From contig NZ_JAACZO010000057.1 in NCBI RefSeq assembly GCF_010993975.1, forward strand, positions 154,318 through 218,317: a DNA stretch of 64,000 bases, read 5' to 3'. Made by a program: the position numbers and the translations under genes. The stretch is from Halomonas faecis. GTDB taxonomy: Bacteria > Pseudomonadota > Gammaproteobacteria > Pseudomonadales > Halomonadaceae. Under the pieces are notes generated by a model. That model had not been told where the DNA came from. It saw only the letters and a program-made list of their open reading frames with translations, and ran no database searches. Of the stretch, positions 1 through 9,680 are shown piece after piece; position 1 is the first letter of the stretch; every line of letters starts with the position of its first letter.

Positions 1-2
1 GC

Positions 3-290
<288 letters not shown>

Positions 291-360
291 GCGCCGCTTT
301 TTTGCGCTGCCGCCGGGCGCCCATTAGGATGCAACGATACCCATAAAAGAATCGAACGAC

Positions 361-972
361 ATGACGCAGGAAACTCACTCACCCAGCCGACGCGAGCAGA
401 TCCTTCAGGCGCTCGCGCTGATGCTGGAGGAAGACAGCGGCAAACGCATCACCATCGCGGCACTGGCCCGACAGGTGGGCGTTTCCGAAGCCGCGCTCTA
501 TCGCCACTTCCCGAGCAAGGCCCGCATGTTCGAAGGGCTGATCGCCTTCATCGAGGAGACCCTGTTCGAGCGCATCACGCGCATTCTCGAGGAAGCGCCC
601 GACGCCGTGTCGCGCTGCGGCCAGATTCTCACCCTGCTGCTCGCCTTCGCCGAGAAGAACCCCGGCCTGTCGCGGCTGCTCGATGGCGACGTGCTCACCG
701 GCGAGACGGCCCGGCTGCGCCAACGCATCCATCAGCTCTTCGAACGCCTCGAGACCCAGCTCAAGCAGGTGCTGCGCGAGGCCGAGCTGCGCGAAGGGCG
801 CCGCCCCACCCTGCCCGTTTCGGCAACGGCCAACCTGCTCATGGCCCAAGCCGAGGGGCGCATCGCCCAGTACGTGCGCAGCGACTTCCAGCGCCGCCCC
901 ACCGAGCACTGGGACGACCAGTGGGCACTGCTCTCGGCGCACCTGCTGCGCCCCGCCGCCCAGACCGCCTGA
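361..972 (+). CDS. slmA: Nucleoid occlusion factor SlmA (TetR-fold)
   Basis: SlmA binds specific chromosomal sites and blocks FtsZ ring assembly over the nucleoid. The 203-residue product is the usual length. The N-terminal helix-turn-helix spans about residues 28-55 and contains [13 protein letters not shown], the recognition helix signature of this subfamily. The remainder ([19 protein letters not shown], then [19 protein letters not shown]) matches SlmA rather than a ligand-sensing TetR repressor. The ATG follows a weak ribosome site. It sits between argB and a strong hairpin shared with rpoH, so it probably ends the argB transcript. Confidence 0.93.
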   Translation: MTQETHSPSRREQILQALALMLEEDSGKRITIAALARQVGVSEAALYRHFPSKARMFEGLIAFIEETLFERITRILEEAPDAVSRCGQILTLLLAFAEKNPGLSRLLDGDVLTGETARLRQRIHQLFERLETQLKQVLREAELREGRRPTLPVSATANLLMAQAEGRIAQYVRSDFQRRPTEHWDDQWALLSAHLLRPAAQTA

Positions 973-1046
973 AGCCACGCCGAGGCACCCCCCAACAAAG
1001 CGCGTGCACCCCGTTCGCGAACGTCGCTGGTAAACGCCTTCAACGC

Positions 1047-1076
1047 ACGACGCCCCGGCCAAGGCCGGGGCGTCGT
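1047..1076. terminator. Bidirectional hairpin between slmA and rpoH
   Basis: A perfect 14-bp stem (ACGACGCCCCGGCC with its complement) is separated by only AA. It lies between two convergent genes and so can serve both. No clear T-run follows on either side, so termination efficiency is inferred from stem strength and position only. Confidence 0.7.
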
Positions 1077-1105
1077 CGTGTGTCGAAGGCTGTAAGCGCT
1101 AGCGC

Positions 1106-1972
1106 TCAGGCAGCCAGCGTCTCGCCGAGCTGCTGGCGGATCTTCTTCATGGCGTTCTTCTCGAGCTGGCGAATCCGCTCGGCGGAAACGCCATAGACAT
1201 CGGCCAGCTCGTGCAGGGTCGCCTTGTTCTCGGCCAGCCAGCGGCGCTGCAGAATGTCCCGGGAACGCTCATCGAGGGCTTCCAGGGCCAGTTGCAGCCG
1301 ACGACTGGCGTCATCTTCCCAGTCGCTGTCTTCGAGCTGAGTGGCCGGATCGCCGGTGGCATCGTCCAGGTAGTGTACCGGCGCCTGATAGGCCGACTCA
1401 TCGTCGTCGTTCGGCGCCGCGTCGAAACCGGCATCGTGGGCAGCCAGGCGCCCTTCCATCTCGCGCACCACCTCGGGCTTGACGTCGAGGTCCTTGGCGA
1501 TGGCCTCCACCTCGTCCCCGTTGAGCCAGGCAAGGCGTTTCTTGGCGCCACGCAGGTTGAAGAACAGCTTGCGCTGGGCCTTGGTGGTGGCGATCTTGAC
1601 GATGCGCCAGTTGCGCAGCACGAATTCGTGGATCTCGGCCTTGATCCAGTGCACGGCGAACGAAACCAGCCGCACGCCCTGGTTGGGGTCGAAGCGTTTG
1701 ACCGCCTTCATCAGGCCCACGTTGCCTTCCTGGATCAGATCGGCCTGGGGCAGGCCGTAGCCGGAATAGCTGCGGGCGATGTGCACCACGAAGCGCAGGT
1801 GCGACAGCACCAGACGGCGAGCCGCTTCCAGATCGCCCTCGTCGTGCAGACGAAAGGCCAGGTCACGCTCCTCGTCGGCGGAGAGCATGGGAATGCCGTT
1901 GACCGCCTGAATGTACCCGTTGAGGTCATGTCCCGGCGATAGCTGACCTACCGGCAGAAGACTGGTGCTCAT
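1106..1972 (-). CDS. rpoH: RNA polymerase heat-shock sigma factor RpoH (sigma-32)
   Basis: RpoH directs RNA polymerase to heat-shock promoters. The 288-residue protein has the sigma-70 core (region 2 with [20 protein letters not shown], residues 71-90) and the RpoH box QRKLFFNLR at about residues 133-141, which is diagnostic for sigma-32. Region 4 near the C-terminus contains [17 protein letters not shown] chose the ATG at 1972 because homologues begin close to it. An in-frame GTG at 2011 would add 13 residues and cannot be excluded. It follows ftsX on the same strand, the classic ftsY-ftsE-ftsX-rpoH order, with 203 bases between them that could hold its own promoter. Confidence 0.95.
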   Translation of the reverse strand: MSTSLLPVGQLSPGHDLNGYIQAVNGIPMLSADEERDLAFRLHDEGDLEAARRLVLSHLRFVVHIARSYSGYGLPQADLIQEGNVGLMKAVKRFDPNQGVRLVSFAVHWIKAEIHEFVLRNWRIVKIATTKAQRKLFFNLRGAKKRLAWLNGDEVEAIAKDLDVKPEVVREMEGRLAAHDAGFDAAPNDDDESAYQAPVHYLDDATGDPATQLEDSDWEDDASRRLQLALEALDERSRDILQRRWLAENKATLHELADVYGVSAERIRQLEKNAMKKIRQQLGETLAA

Positions 1973-2175
1973 ATGCAGATTGTCTCCCTCGAAGCCCAAT
2001 GTGCTGTTCACGAAAACCGGTTCACCACCCTAGCGTATCGGTCGCCCGATAGCCGTCGTTGCCACCTTTGACGGCCAGGACCGGAGAATGTTCCGTCATT
2101 GTCGGCTCGGTCGGCGGATCGTGACGCCAAGGCTGCCTTTCGAGCGAGCATCCACTGGAAAAGCGGCCAATTCCG

Positions 2176-3150
2176 CTACCGTGGGCGCACCTCCGACAAG
2201 TGCCGGCTCACGGCGATCCAGGCACCGAGCCAGCCCAATAGTGTACTGCAGATCAATAGCGTTGCCGACCCCATCAGCCCCAACTGCGGCATCGAGAAGT
2301 TCGCGCCATAGCTCGCCGCCAGCGCACGTACCGGCGAAGCCAACCACTGGTTGCCGAGTGCCAGCAAGGCCCAGGCCAGCAGGCCGCCACCCAGGCCGTA
2401 CCAGGCTCCGCTGTAGAGAAAGGGGCGGCGCACGAAGGCGTGGGTGGCGCCGATCAGCATCACTACCTCGATCTCCTGACGGCGGCTCTCCACGGCCAGA
2501 CGGATGGTGTTGCCCACCACCAGCAGCACACCAAGGCCGAACAGCACGCCCAACGCCAGGGCCGTGCGCCGTCCCAGCTCGGCCAGTTGGCGCAGCCGCT
2601 CGAGCCAGGCGAGGTCGAGACGCACCTCGTCGACGCCGGCCAGTGCCTCGAGCTCACCGGCAAGGGGTCGCACCGACTCTGGGGCCGGGTCGAGCGGGGT
2701 GATCACGATGCTCGCCGGCAGGGGGTTGTCATCGAGCCGAGCCAGCGCATCGTCCAACCCCAGCGCCTGCTGGAATTCGGCCATGCCCTCCGCTGCAGTG
2801 ACCAGGCGCGTAGCGGCGACGCCCGGTTGGGCGGTGATCGCCTCGTCGATGCGCCCGGCCTCCCCCTCGCCCACTCCGGTTTCCAGGTAGGCGGTCAGCG
2901 TCGCACTCTCATCGAGTTCGGCATCGAGCAGCCTAGCGCTGTCCAGGGTGAGCCACAGCGCCGCCGGCAACACCAGGGCGATGGCGATGGCCAGCATGGT
3001 CAGCAGGCTGGCGATGGGGTGGCGCAGCAGGCGGCGGGCACTATCCGCACTCATCGCCCGATGATGGCGCAGCCAGGCGCGCAGTTGACTCGACGAACGG
3101 GTGCGCTGGGTTCGGGCACCGCGCTGCGCCGCGGGAGGCTGACGACTCAT
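2176..3150 (-). CDS. ftsX: Cell division protein FtsX (ABC transporter-like membrane subunit)
   Basis: FtsX is the membrane partner of FtsE; in model bacteria the pair activates peptidoglycan amidases at the septum through EnvC. The 324-residue product has a basic, Arg-rich cytoplasmic N-terminus, one transmembrane helix at about residues 47-68, a periplasmic loop of about 100 residues, and three C-terminal membrane helices, the standard FtsX topology. Its ATG overlaps the ftsE stop in an ATGA arrangement, so the two are translationally coupled. The Arg/Gln-rich first 30 residues are longer than strictly needed, but the overlapping start favours this ATG. Confidence 0.94.
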   Translation of the reverse strand: MSRQPPAAQRGARTQRTRSSSQLRAWLRHHRAMSADSARRLLRHPIASLLTMLAIAIALVLPAALWLTLDSARLLDAELDESATLTAYLETGVGEGEAGRIDEAITAQPGVAATRLVTAAEGMAEFQQALGLDDALARLDDNPLPASIVITPLDPAPESVRPLAGELEALAGVDEVRLDLAWLERLRQLAELGRRTALALGVLFGLGVLLVVGNTIRLAVESRRQEIEVVMLIGATHAFVRRPFLYSGAWYGLGGGLLAWALLALGNQWLASPVRALAASYGANFSMPQLGLMGSATLLICSTLLGWLGAWIAVSRHLSEVRPR

Positions 3151-3811
3151 GCGGCCTCCTCGTCGGCAACCAGCCGACCTTCGCGCAGGCGCAGCGTCCG
3201 GTGGCGCAGCCGAGCGATCAGCGCCAGGTCGTGGCTGGCGATCATCACCGTGGTGCCGATACGGTTGAAGTCCTCGAACAGCGCCATGATGTCGGCGGAG
3301 AGCTGCGGGTCGAGATTGCCGGTGGGCTCGTCGGCCAGCAACAGCGACGGCTTGTTGACCACCGCCCGGGCGATGCCCACGCGCTGCTGTTCACCTCCGG
3401 AGAGTTCGATGGGCAGGGCGCGCTCGCGATGCAGGAGCCCCACCTTGTCGAGCGCGGCACGCACGCGACGTGCCGCTTCCCGGGGCTCCATGCCACGGAT
3501 CTCCAGCGGCAAGGCCACGTTGTGATAGATCGAACGATCGAAGAGCAGCTGGTGGTCCTGGAAGACCACGCCGATCTGACGACGATAGAAGGGAATCTGG
3601 CTCGAGTGCAGGCGGCCGATGTCATGCCCGGCGACCAGGATACGCCCGCGGGAGGGGCGCTCGAGACGCATGACCAACCGCAACAGCGAACTCTTGCCGG
3701 CCCCTGAATGGCCAGTCAGGAAAACCATCTCGCCACGATGCACGCGAAAATCGAGGTTGGCGAGGGCTTCGAAGCGACCGCCGTAGCGTTTTCCCACGTG
3801 CTCGAAGACGA

Positions 3812-3815
<4 letters not shown>
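3147..3815 (-). CDS. ftsE: Cell division ATP-binding protein FtsE
   Basis: FtsE is the ABC-type ATPase that drives FtsX during septal wall hydrolysis. The 222 residues show Walker A GHSGAGKSS (residues 35-43), the Q-loop in VVFQDHQLL, the ABC signature LSGGEQQR, Walker B LLADEPTGNLD and the switch His in ASHDL. Length and motif order match FtsE. Its start overlaps the ftsY stop and its stop overlaps the ftsX start, each by four bases, so ftsY-ftsE-ftsX form one tightly coupled leftward operon. Confidence 0.96.
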
Positions 3816-4996
<1,181 letters not shown>

Positions 4997-5086
4997 GGGG
5001 GAATTCAGCCTCGCGGGTGAATGATCGCCACATCCTACCACCGCGCATCATGACTGTGGATAAAGCGGCAGGTACAATTCCCCCTC

Positions 5087-5719
5087 ATGAGTCGTCGCCG
5101 CCCTCCTTTCCGACAGCGCCACCAGCCCCACCGCCCCTCACGTGGCGGCGGACAGCTGCGCCTGATCGGCGGCGACTTCAAGCGCCGGCGGCTGCCGGTG
5201 CTCGACAGCCCCGGTCTCAGACCGACCCCCGACCGGATACGCGAGACGCTGTTCAACTGGCTGACCGCCGCCACCTCCGGCGCCCGCGTGCTGGATCTGT
5301 TCGCCGGTACCGGCGCCCTGGGGCTGGAGGCACTCTCCCGCGGCGCCGCCGAGGCGCATTTCGTGGAGCGCGATCCACGGGTGGCCCGCCAACTGACGAA
5401 CAACCTCGCCACCCTGGATGCCACCGCACGCGGCCGGGTGATCGCTGCCGACGCGCTGGGCTTTCTCGCCGGAGAACCCTGGCCCTGCTCGCTGGCGTTT
5501 CTCGATCCCCCTTTCCGCCAGGGACTGGTCGCCCCCTGCTGCGCACGTCTCGAACAGGGCTGGCTCGCCGACGACGCCTGGATCTACGTCGAGATGGAGT
5601 CGGAGGCACGACCGAAAGTGCCGGCCAGCTGGGCGCTGCACCGTGAAGTGCGCGCCGGCGACACCACCGCCCGCCTGTACCGGCGCCACATCGAGTCGCC
5701 GACCGGCGACGCTTGCTGA
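5087..5719 (+). CDS. rsmD: 16S rRNA (guanine-966 N2)-methyltransferase RsmD
   Basis: RsmD methylates G966 of 16S rRNA using S-adenosylmethionine. The 210-residue product has a basic N-terminal tail, the LRLIGGDFKRRRLPV opening of the domain, the SAM motif VLDLFAGTGALGLEAL and the catalytic DPPF motif (LAFLDPPFRQG). rsmD divergent from ftsY is a widely conserved neighbourhood, which supports the name. The first 20 or so residues are low-complexity Arg/Pro/His and poorly conserved, so an internal start is possible though no better candidate is obvious. Confidence 0.93.
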   Translation: MSRRRPPFRQRHQPHRPSRGGGQLRLIGGDFKRRRLPVLDSPGLRPTPDRIRETLFNWLTAATSGARVLDLFAGTGALGLEALSRGAAEAHFVERDPRVARQLTNNLATLDATARGRVIAADALGFLAGEPWPCSLAFLDPPFRQGLVAPCCARLEQGWLADDAWIYVEMESEARPKVPASWALHREVRAGDTTARLYRRHIESPTGDAC

Positions 5720-5809
5720 GCTCTCGTCGCGGCGTTACGCTGCCAGCTCCAATGCCCGCCCCATCATGATGGCCGGCCCGGATCGCCAGGAAAACGTCAG
5801 GAGAAAAGG

Positions 5810-6013
5810 ATGAGCAGCGAACTCTTCAACCGGCTCGAACAGAAGGTCGCCAGCGCCGTGGAGGCTCTGGAGCTGTACAGGATGGAAGCCGAAGAGCTGC
5901 GCGAAGAGAACCGTCGCCTCAAGCAGGAGCGCGAGGAGTGGGAGCGCCGCCTCAGTGACCTGCTGGGCAAGTTCGACGATGTCGAGACGGACCCGACGAA
6001 CAGCGAACGCTGA
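5810..6013 (+). CDS. zapB: ZapB-like coiled-coil cell division protein
   Basis: This 67-residue protein is almost entirely a charged coiled coil (residues about 3-55) rich in Glu, Arg and Leu heptads such as LEQKVASAVEALELYRMEAE. Length, composition and the N-terminal FNRLEQKV match ZapB, the small Z-ring stabilising factor of gammaproteobacteria. A good ribosome site (AGGAGAAAAGG) precedes the ATG. It lies 90 bases after rsmD on the same strand and its end is 4 bases from the convergent rimI stop. Coiled coils resemble each other, so the name rests on size and family resemblance rather than a unique motif. Confidence 0.7.
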   Translation: MSSELFNRLEQKVASAVEALELYRMEAEELREENRRLKQEREEWERRLSDLLGKFDDVETDPTNSER

Positions 6014-6017
6014 CCGC

Positions 6018-6476
6018 TCAACCCAGCGGGAGGGAGAGGAGTAGCGCATCTTCCCGCTGGCTCGTCCCTTCCAGCGGCGGGTAGTAGGCGCAGCGACGAC
6101 CGTCCTCGACGAACCCGGCCCGCGCGTAGAGAGCCCGGGCGGGTGCATTACCTTCACGCACCTCCAGCAGCAAGCGTTCGCTTCCCCAGGCGTGCGCCTG
6201 GTCTATCACGGCGTCGAGCATTAGCACGGCAACCCCCTGACGACGCCAGTCCGGCGCCACCAGCAGCGCCTGAAGCTCCGCATCGAAGGGTAGCCGCGCC
6301 ACCACGGCATGCCCCACCAATACGCCCCCGCTTTCCACGCCCAGCACGAGCATCGCCGGATCGCTCAGCGCCGCCAGCAACTGCCGCGAACGCAATGCCG
6401 GCGGCTGTGTCGTCTCCAGCGCCTCCAGCGTCGCCGCGTCCGTCTCGTCCAGCCGACGCAGCCGTCGCTCAGTCAT
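6018..6476 (-). CDS. rimI: Ribosomal protein alanine N-acetyltransferase RimI
   Basis: RimI acetylates the N-terminal alanine of ribosomal protein S18 with acetyl-CoA. The 152-residue protein has a single GNAT fold: the acetyl-CoA loop region LQALLVAPDWRRQGVAVLML, then LLLEVREGNAPARALYARAGF, which is the usual C-terminal half of RimI. The ATG at 6476 is chosen because it overlaps the end of the upstream holD-like gene by eight bases; an upstream in-frame start would run far into that gene. The holD-rimI pairing is the same as in enterobacteria and supports the name over a generic acetyltransferase. Confidence 0.85.
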   Translation of the reverse strand: MTERRLRRLDETDAATLEALETTQPPALRSRQLLAALSDPAMLVLGVESGGVLVGHAVVARLPFDAELQALLVAPDWRRQGVAVLMLDAVIDQAHAWGSERLLLEVREGNAPARALYARAGFVEDGRRCAYYPPLEGTSQREDALLLSLPLG

Positions 6477-7281
6477 GCCAGGCTCGTCGCCAGCCGGCCA
6501 GTCGCGGCCACAGTGCCCGCTTGGCGTCAGCACTGGCAGCCAGCTCATCGAGCGAGGGCTCCTGCCAGCCAGGCAGCCCCAGCAACTTACAGCGCTCCTC
6601 CGTCATGCCCAGCAGCGGCACCAGAATGTCATCATGCCCGAAGAGCAGCACCCGTTCCGGCGACCAGCCGCGCCACCCGGCACCCTCGATGAACGCCTGC
6701 AAGCCCTGCCGCGCCTCCTCCTCCGGCTCAGCGACCGGCATGCCCTCCGCCAGCGGCCAGCCAAACGCCTGAAACGTCGGTGCCTCGCGCAGGTCGATGC
6801 CGGCTGCGGAGAGGATGTTGCCGAGCAGCCGCACGCCGACCGCACCGGGGGGCCGGTCGCCGGGCAGCAGCACCAGCCAGCGCCCATCCAGGCAGGCAAT
6901 CTGCACGGTGAAACGCAGCGGTTCGCGGAAGGCTTCCGTCATCGCCTCGTGAATCGGCTCGCCAGACGATGACGCCTCCTCGCTCGCTGCTGGCGTCGGC
7001 TCCAGCAGCTGCCGCGCTCGTCCGGGAGCGACCGCCTCCGGCGCTGCCTGCTGAGTCGGTTCGCTCTCCTGCGGGGACCGAGCGGGCCGCTGCTGCGCTT
7101 CGCGCTCGGCCTCATCGAGCAGCTCGTGAAGGCGTTGAGCCGGTGCAGCGCTAGGCTGCGGCGTCGCAGGCACCCAGTCGCAGGCCGCGCTCGCGCGGGC
7201 ATTGGGTAGCCGATAGCGCGGCACCCAAGCCGTCAGCCCCATGGCCTCCAGGTACTGGAGGCGCTGCGGTTCGCCGGTCAC
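6469..7281 (-). CDS. holD: HolD-like DNA polymerase III psi subunit with long insert
   Basis: The N-terminus (RLQYLEAMGLTAWVPRYRLP) resembles the SSB/chi-binding start of HolD (typically ...LQ.LGIT.W.LRRP), and the end (ADAKRALWPRLAGWRRAW) resembles HolD's closing helix. HolD links the clamp loader to chi and SSB at the replication fork. The position directly before rimI matches enterobacterial holD-rimI. At 270 residues it is about twice the enterobacterial length; the extra part is a Gln/Pro/Glu/Ala-rich linker at about residues 40-110. The start is a GTG at 7281 that overlaps the bolA stop as GTGA; an ATG at 7338 lies inside bolA and is less likely. Without alignment the assignment is probable, not certain. 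Confidence 0.68.
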   Translation of the reverse strand: MTGEPQRLQYLEAMGLTAWVPRYRLPNARASAACDWVPATPQPSAAPAQRLHELLDEAEREAQQRPARSPQESEPTQQAAPEAVAPGRARQLLEPTPAASEEASSSGEPIHEAMTEAFREPLRFTVQIACLDGRWLVLLPGDRPPGAVGVRLLGNILSAAGIDLREAPTFQAFGWPLAEGMPVAEPEEEARQGLQAFIEGAGWRGWSPERVLLFGHDDILVPLLGMTEERCKLLGLPGWQEPSLDELAASADAKRALWPRLAGWRRAWHD

Positions 7282-7586
7282 GCCCCAGCGCCGCGACAGT
7301 TGGGTGAATCGGGGCGCATCCGGCCGCTCGCCTCCCACTCCTGCGGGGTGTAGAGATGCAGGGCCAGTGCATGGACCGGGCCGGAAAGTTCGTCGGCCAG
7401 CAGCGCGTAGATGCGCTGGTGACGCTTGACCGGCATCAGCCCCTCGAAGCGCTCGGAGACCAGCGTCACTTTGAAGTGGGTCTCCGAATTGGGCGGCACG
7501 GCATGCCGATGACTTTCATTCTCCACCGTCAGCACACTCGGTTCGAGGGCCTGCAACTTCTCTTCAATGACGGCTTGAATGCTCAT
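7278..7586 (-). CDS. bolA: BolA family protein
   Basis: BolA proteins pair with monothiol glutaredoxins to carry or sense [2Fe-2S] clusters, and in Escherichia coli BolA also affects cell shape under stress. The 102-residue product has the complete fold: ENESHRHAVPPNSETHFKV with the conserved His, VSERFEGLMPVKRHQRIYALLADEL, then VHALALHLYTPQEW with the invariant ligand His. The C-terminal SPNCRGAG matches E. coli BolA itself rather than the shorter IbaG group. A good site (GAGGAG) precedes the ATG, and the stop overlaps the next gene. Confidence 0.92.
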   Translation of the reverse strand: MSIQAVIEEKLQALEPSVLTVENESHRHAVPPNSETHFKVTLVSERFEGLMPVKRHQRIYALLADELSGPVHALALHLYTPQEWEASGRMRPDSPNCRGAGA

Positions 7587-9039
7587 GAGGGCTCCTCGAT
7601 GATGGGTTTGGCACCATTGTACTCCCTTGCCCGGACACCGACGATGGCGTCATCCGGGCTCGATTCAGAGCGGCACCCGCCAGCGGCATGCGCGCCAGGC
7701 TAGCGACGAGGGAGAGCGTGCAGGCGGCCCCTCCCACCCACAGCGAGGCCTGCACGGGCGCGCCCGCAGCCAGGAAGGCGCCCACCAGTGCCACGCCCAA
7801 CGACTGCCCGACGGTGCGCATGGTGCTCATCACCCCAGAAGCGTTAGCGCTGCGTTCGCGTGGCACGCTGGCCATCATTTCGCGGTTGTTGGGGGGCTGG
7901 AAGAGTCCGAAGCCGAGACCGCACAGCGCCGTGCGCCACAGGCCATCGACGATGCCCGCTTGCGCCTCGAGCCTGGCCAGGGCGATGAGACCGCCGATCA
8001 GCAGCACCAGACCGATACTCGACAGCACGCTGGGATTGACGCGGTCGGCCAACCGCCCCGCCAGTGGCCCCACCAGCATGATGGCCAGCGGCCAGGGAGT
8101 GAACAGCCACGCCGTCTGCAGCGGCGAGAAGCCCATCTCCTGCTGGTAGAGAAACGACAACGCCACGAAGGCGAGTCCCTGGCCGATGAACGCCAGCCCC
8201 GAGGCGGAGACCGCCAGGCTAAAGCGAGGCTCGTCGAACAGCGACAGAGGCAGGAGCGGATGCACGGCGTGACGCTGGCGACGCAGAAAGAGCCACCCGG
8301 CGCCCAGGCCGAGCGCCAGCCAGCCCAGCGCCTGCCAGGCCGGCGCGCCATGCCCCAGAGTATCCATGGCGAGAAAGACGCTGGCCAGCGTCGTGATGGA
8401 GAGCAACGCACCGACGGCATCGAAGCCACGATGCCGACGCGACTCGCAGGGCAGCGCACGCCGCGCCAGCCACAGTGCGCAGAGCCCGAGAGGCAGGTGC
8501 AGGGCGAAGAGCCAGGGCCAACTGGCCATGGAGAGCACCAGCCCACCCAGCGCCGGGCCCGAGGCATAGCCGCCCGCCACCACCAGAGCGCTGAGCCCCA
8601 GCGCGCTGCCCAACAGCCGAGAGGGGAAGATCGCCCGATAAAGCGACGGGCCGATGGAGAGCGTCGCCGCCGCCCCTAGCCCCTGCAGGGCACGAAAGAC
8701 CAGCAACCACTCCAGGCTGCGCGATAGTGCCGCACCCAGGGAGGCGCAAACGAACAGCGCCAGCCCCGCTACGTAGAGGCGACGCCGGGTGACCAGTTCG
8801 CTGAGCGCTGCGCACACCAGCAGGAAGGCCGCACAGGTGACCTGGAAGAGGTTGGTCACCCACACGGCGCGTGACTCGGCCACGCCCAGATCGCGGGCGA
8901 TGCTGGGCAGCGCCAGGTTGACCATGGTGGTGTCCACCACCGCCATCAAGGTACCCAGCACCAGAGCCAGCACGGCCAGGCGTCGTTCCGGCCCCGGCAG
9001 GCCATCGTCGCCGGGACGGCTCTCGAAGAGTCGACTCAT
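7564..9039 (-). CDS. MFS multidrug exporter, DHA2 (EmrB/QacA-like) family
   Basis: This 491-residue membrane protein has about 14 predicted helices and the DHA2 hallmarks: motif D1 in LGTLMAVVDTTMVNLALPSI at the first helix and motif C-like GPALGGLVLSMASWPWLFAL near helix 5. Such proteins expel toxic organic compounds by proton antiport; the substrate cannot be told from sequence and no regulator or membrane-fusion partner is adjacent. The ATG at 9039 is preferred over one 19 codons upstream because the fold begins shortly after. The last 30 residues are Ser/Pro/Arg-rich and overlap the start of bolA by 23 bases. Confidence 0.85.
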   Translation of the reverse strand: MSRLFESRPGDDGLPGPERRLAVLALVLGTLMAVVDTTMVNLALPSIARDLGVAESRAVWVTNLFQVTCAAFLLVCAALSELVTRRRLYVAGLALFVCASLGAALSRSLEWLLVFRALQGLGAAATLSIGPSLYRAIFPSRLLGSALGLSALVVAGGYASGPALGGLVLSMASWPWLFALHLPLGLCALWLARRALPCESRRHRGFDAVGALLSITTLASVFLAMDTLGHGAPAWQALGWLALGLGAGWLFLRRQRHAVHPLLPLSLFDEPRFSLAVSASGLAFIGQGLAFVALSFLYQQEMGFSPLQTAWLFTPWPLAIMLVGPLAGRLADRVNPSVLSSIGLVLLIGGLIALARLEAQAGIVDGLWRTALCGLGFGLFQPPNNREMMASVPRERSANASGVMSTMRTVGQSLGVALVGAFLAAGAPVQASLWVGGAACTLSLVASLARMPLAGAALNRARMTPSSVSGQGSTMVPNPSSRSPHEHSSRH

Positions 9040-9072
9040 GCCGTTTCCATCGCTGCGGGGACCATCAAAGAC

Positions 9073-9094
9073 GAAACCGGCCGAAGCCGGTTTC
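9073..9094 (-). terminator. Hairpin terminator after the 9122-9508 gene
   Basis: A perfect 9-bp stem (GAAACCGGC with its complement) closes a CGAA loop on the plus strand, TTCG on the transcribed minus strand, a very stable tetraloop. It sits 28 bases after the stop of the leftward small gene. The T-rich end is only TTTC, so it is a modest intrinsic terminator. Confidence 0.65.
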
Positions 9095-9121
9095 ACTGTG
9101 CGGGAGGGGCCCGTTACAGGC

Positions 9122-9508
9122 TCAATCCTGATCGACGTCCATCAGCAGACTATCGTCCACCTCGGAGATTTCCAGTGCCGCCTCGTCATCCAGGTCGATG
9201 GCCAGGTAGCTGTGCTCGAACTGCAGGAAACGCTGGAAGAGCGCCCAGTCCAGCGTTTCTGGCCACTGGCGTTCGTCTTCCTCCCAGGCACGCAGCTCGG
9301 TCTCGAGGATCTCGAGATAACGCTCGCGCACGAAAGCCTCCAAGGCCTCGGGCGTGTCCATCTCGGGAATCAGGTAGACGGTGCTTTCGCGTTCGACATC
9401 GCCAAGCGTCAGGTCGTCATCGCCCACGGTGGGCTCCAGCGCATTGATCCACTCCACGAAGTGGCGGGTCGGCCGGACGCTCAGGGCAGAGCGGTTGAGC
9501 AGTTTCAT
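9122..9508 (-). CDS. Conserved protein of unknown function next to lysS
   Basis: This 128-residue acidic protein opens with KLLNRSALSVRPTRHFVEWI and continues with STVYLIPEMDTPEALEAFV and WALFQRFLQFEHSYLAIDL. I remember similar proteins in pseudomonads, also close to lysS, but no biochemical function is known to me. No signal peptide or membrane helix is visible, so it is probably cytoplasmic. The ATG at 9508 has a strong site (GAGGAG, 6-base spacing). The frame extends 71 codons upstream but without a ribosome site or conservation, so that part is ignored. The C-terminus is strongly acidic. Confidence 0.8.
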   Translation of the reverse strand: MKLLNRSALSVRPTRHFVEWINALEPTVGDDDLTLGDVERESTVYLIPEMDTPEALEAFVRERYLEILETELRAWEEDERQWPETLDWALFQRFLQFEHSYLAIDLDDEAALEISEVDDSLLMDVDQD

Positions 9509-9680
9509 CGGGGTCTCCTCGACGTCGAAACGCTGACCATTATGGGCGCTGGTCGCGGCGTTTACCAATGCTTCCGCCCATCGGCGCAACACAGCCCCGG
9601 GGCTGGTCCGGGGGCAGGCTAGGCACTCAGGCGCTCGCCCTTCCGCCTTAGCAACAACGCCTGGCCGAAGCGCAGCCCCT

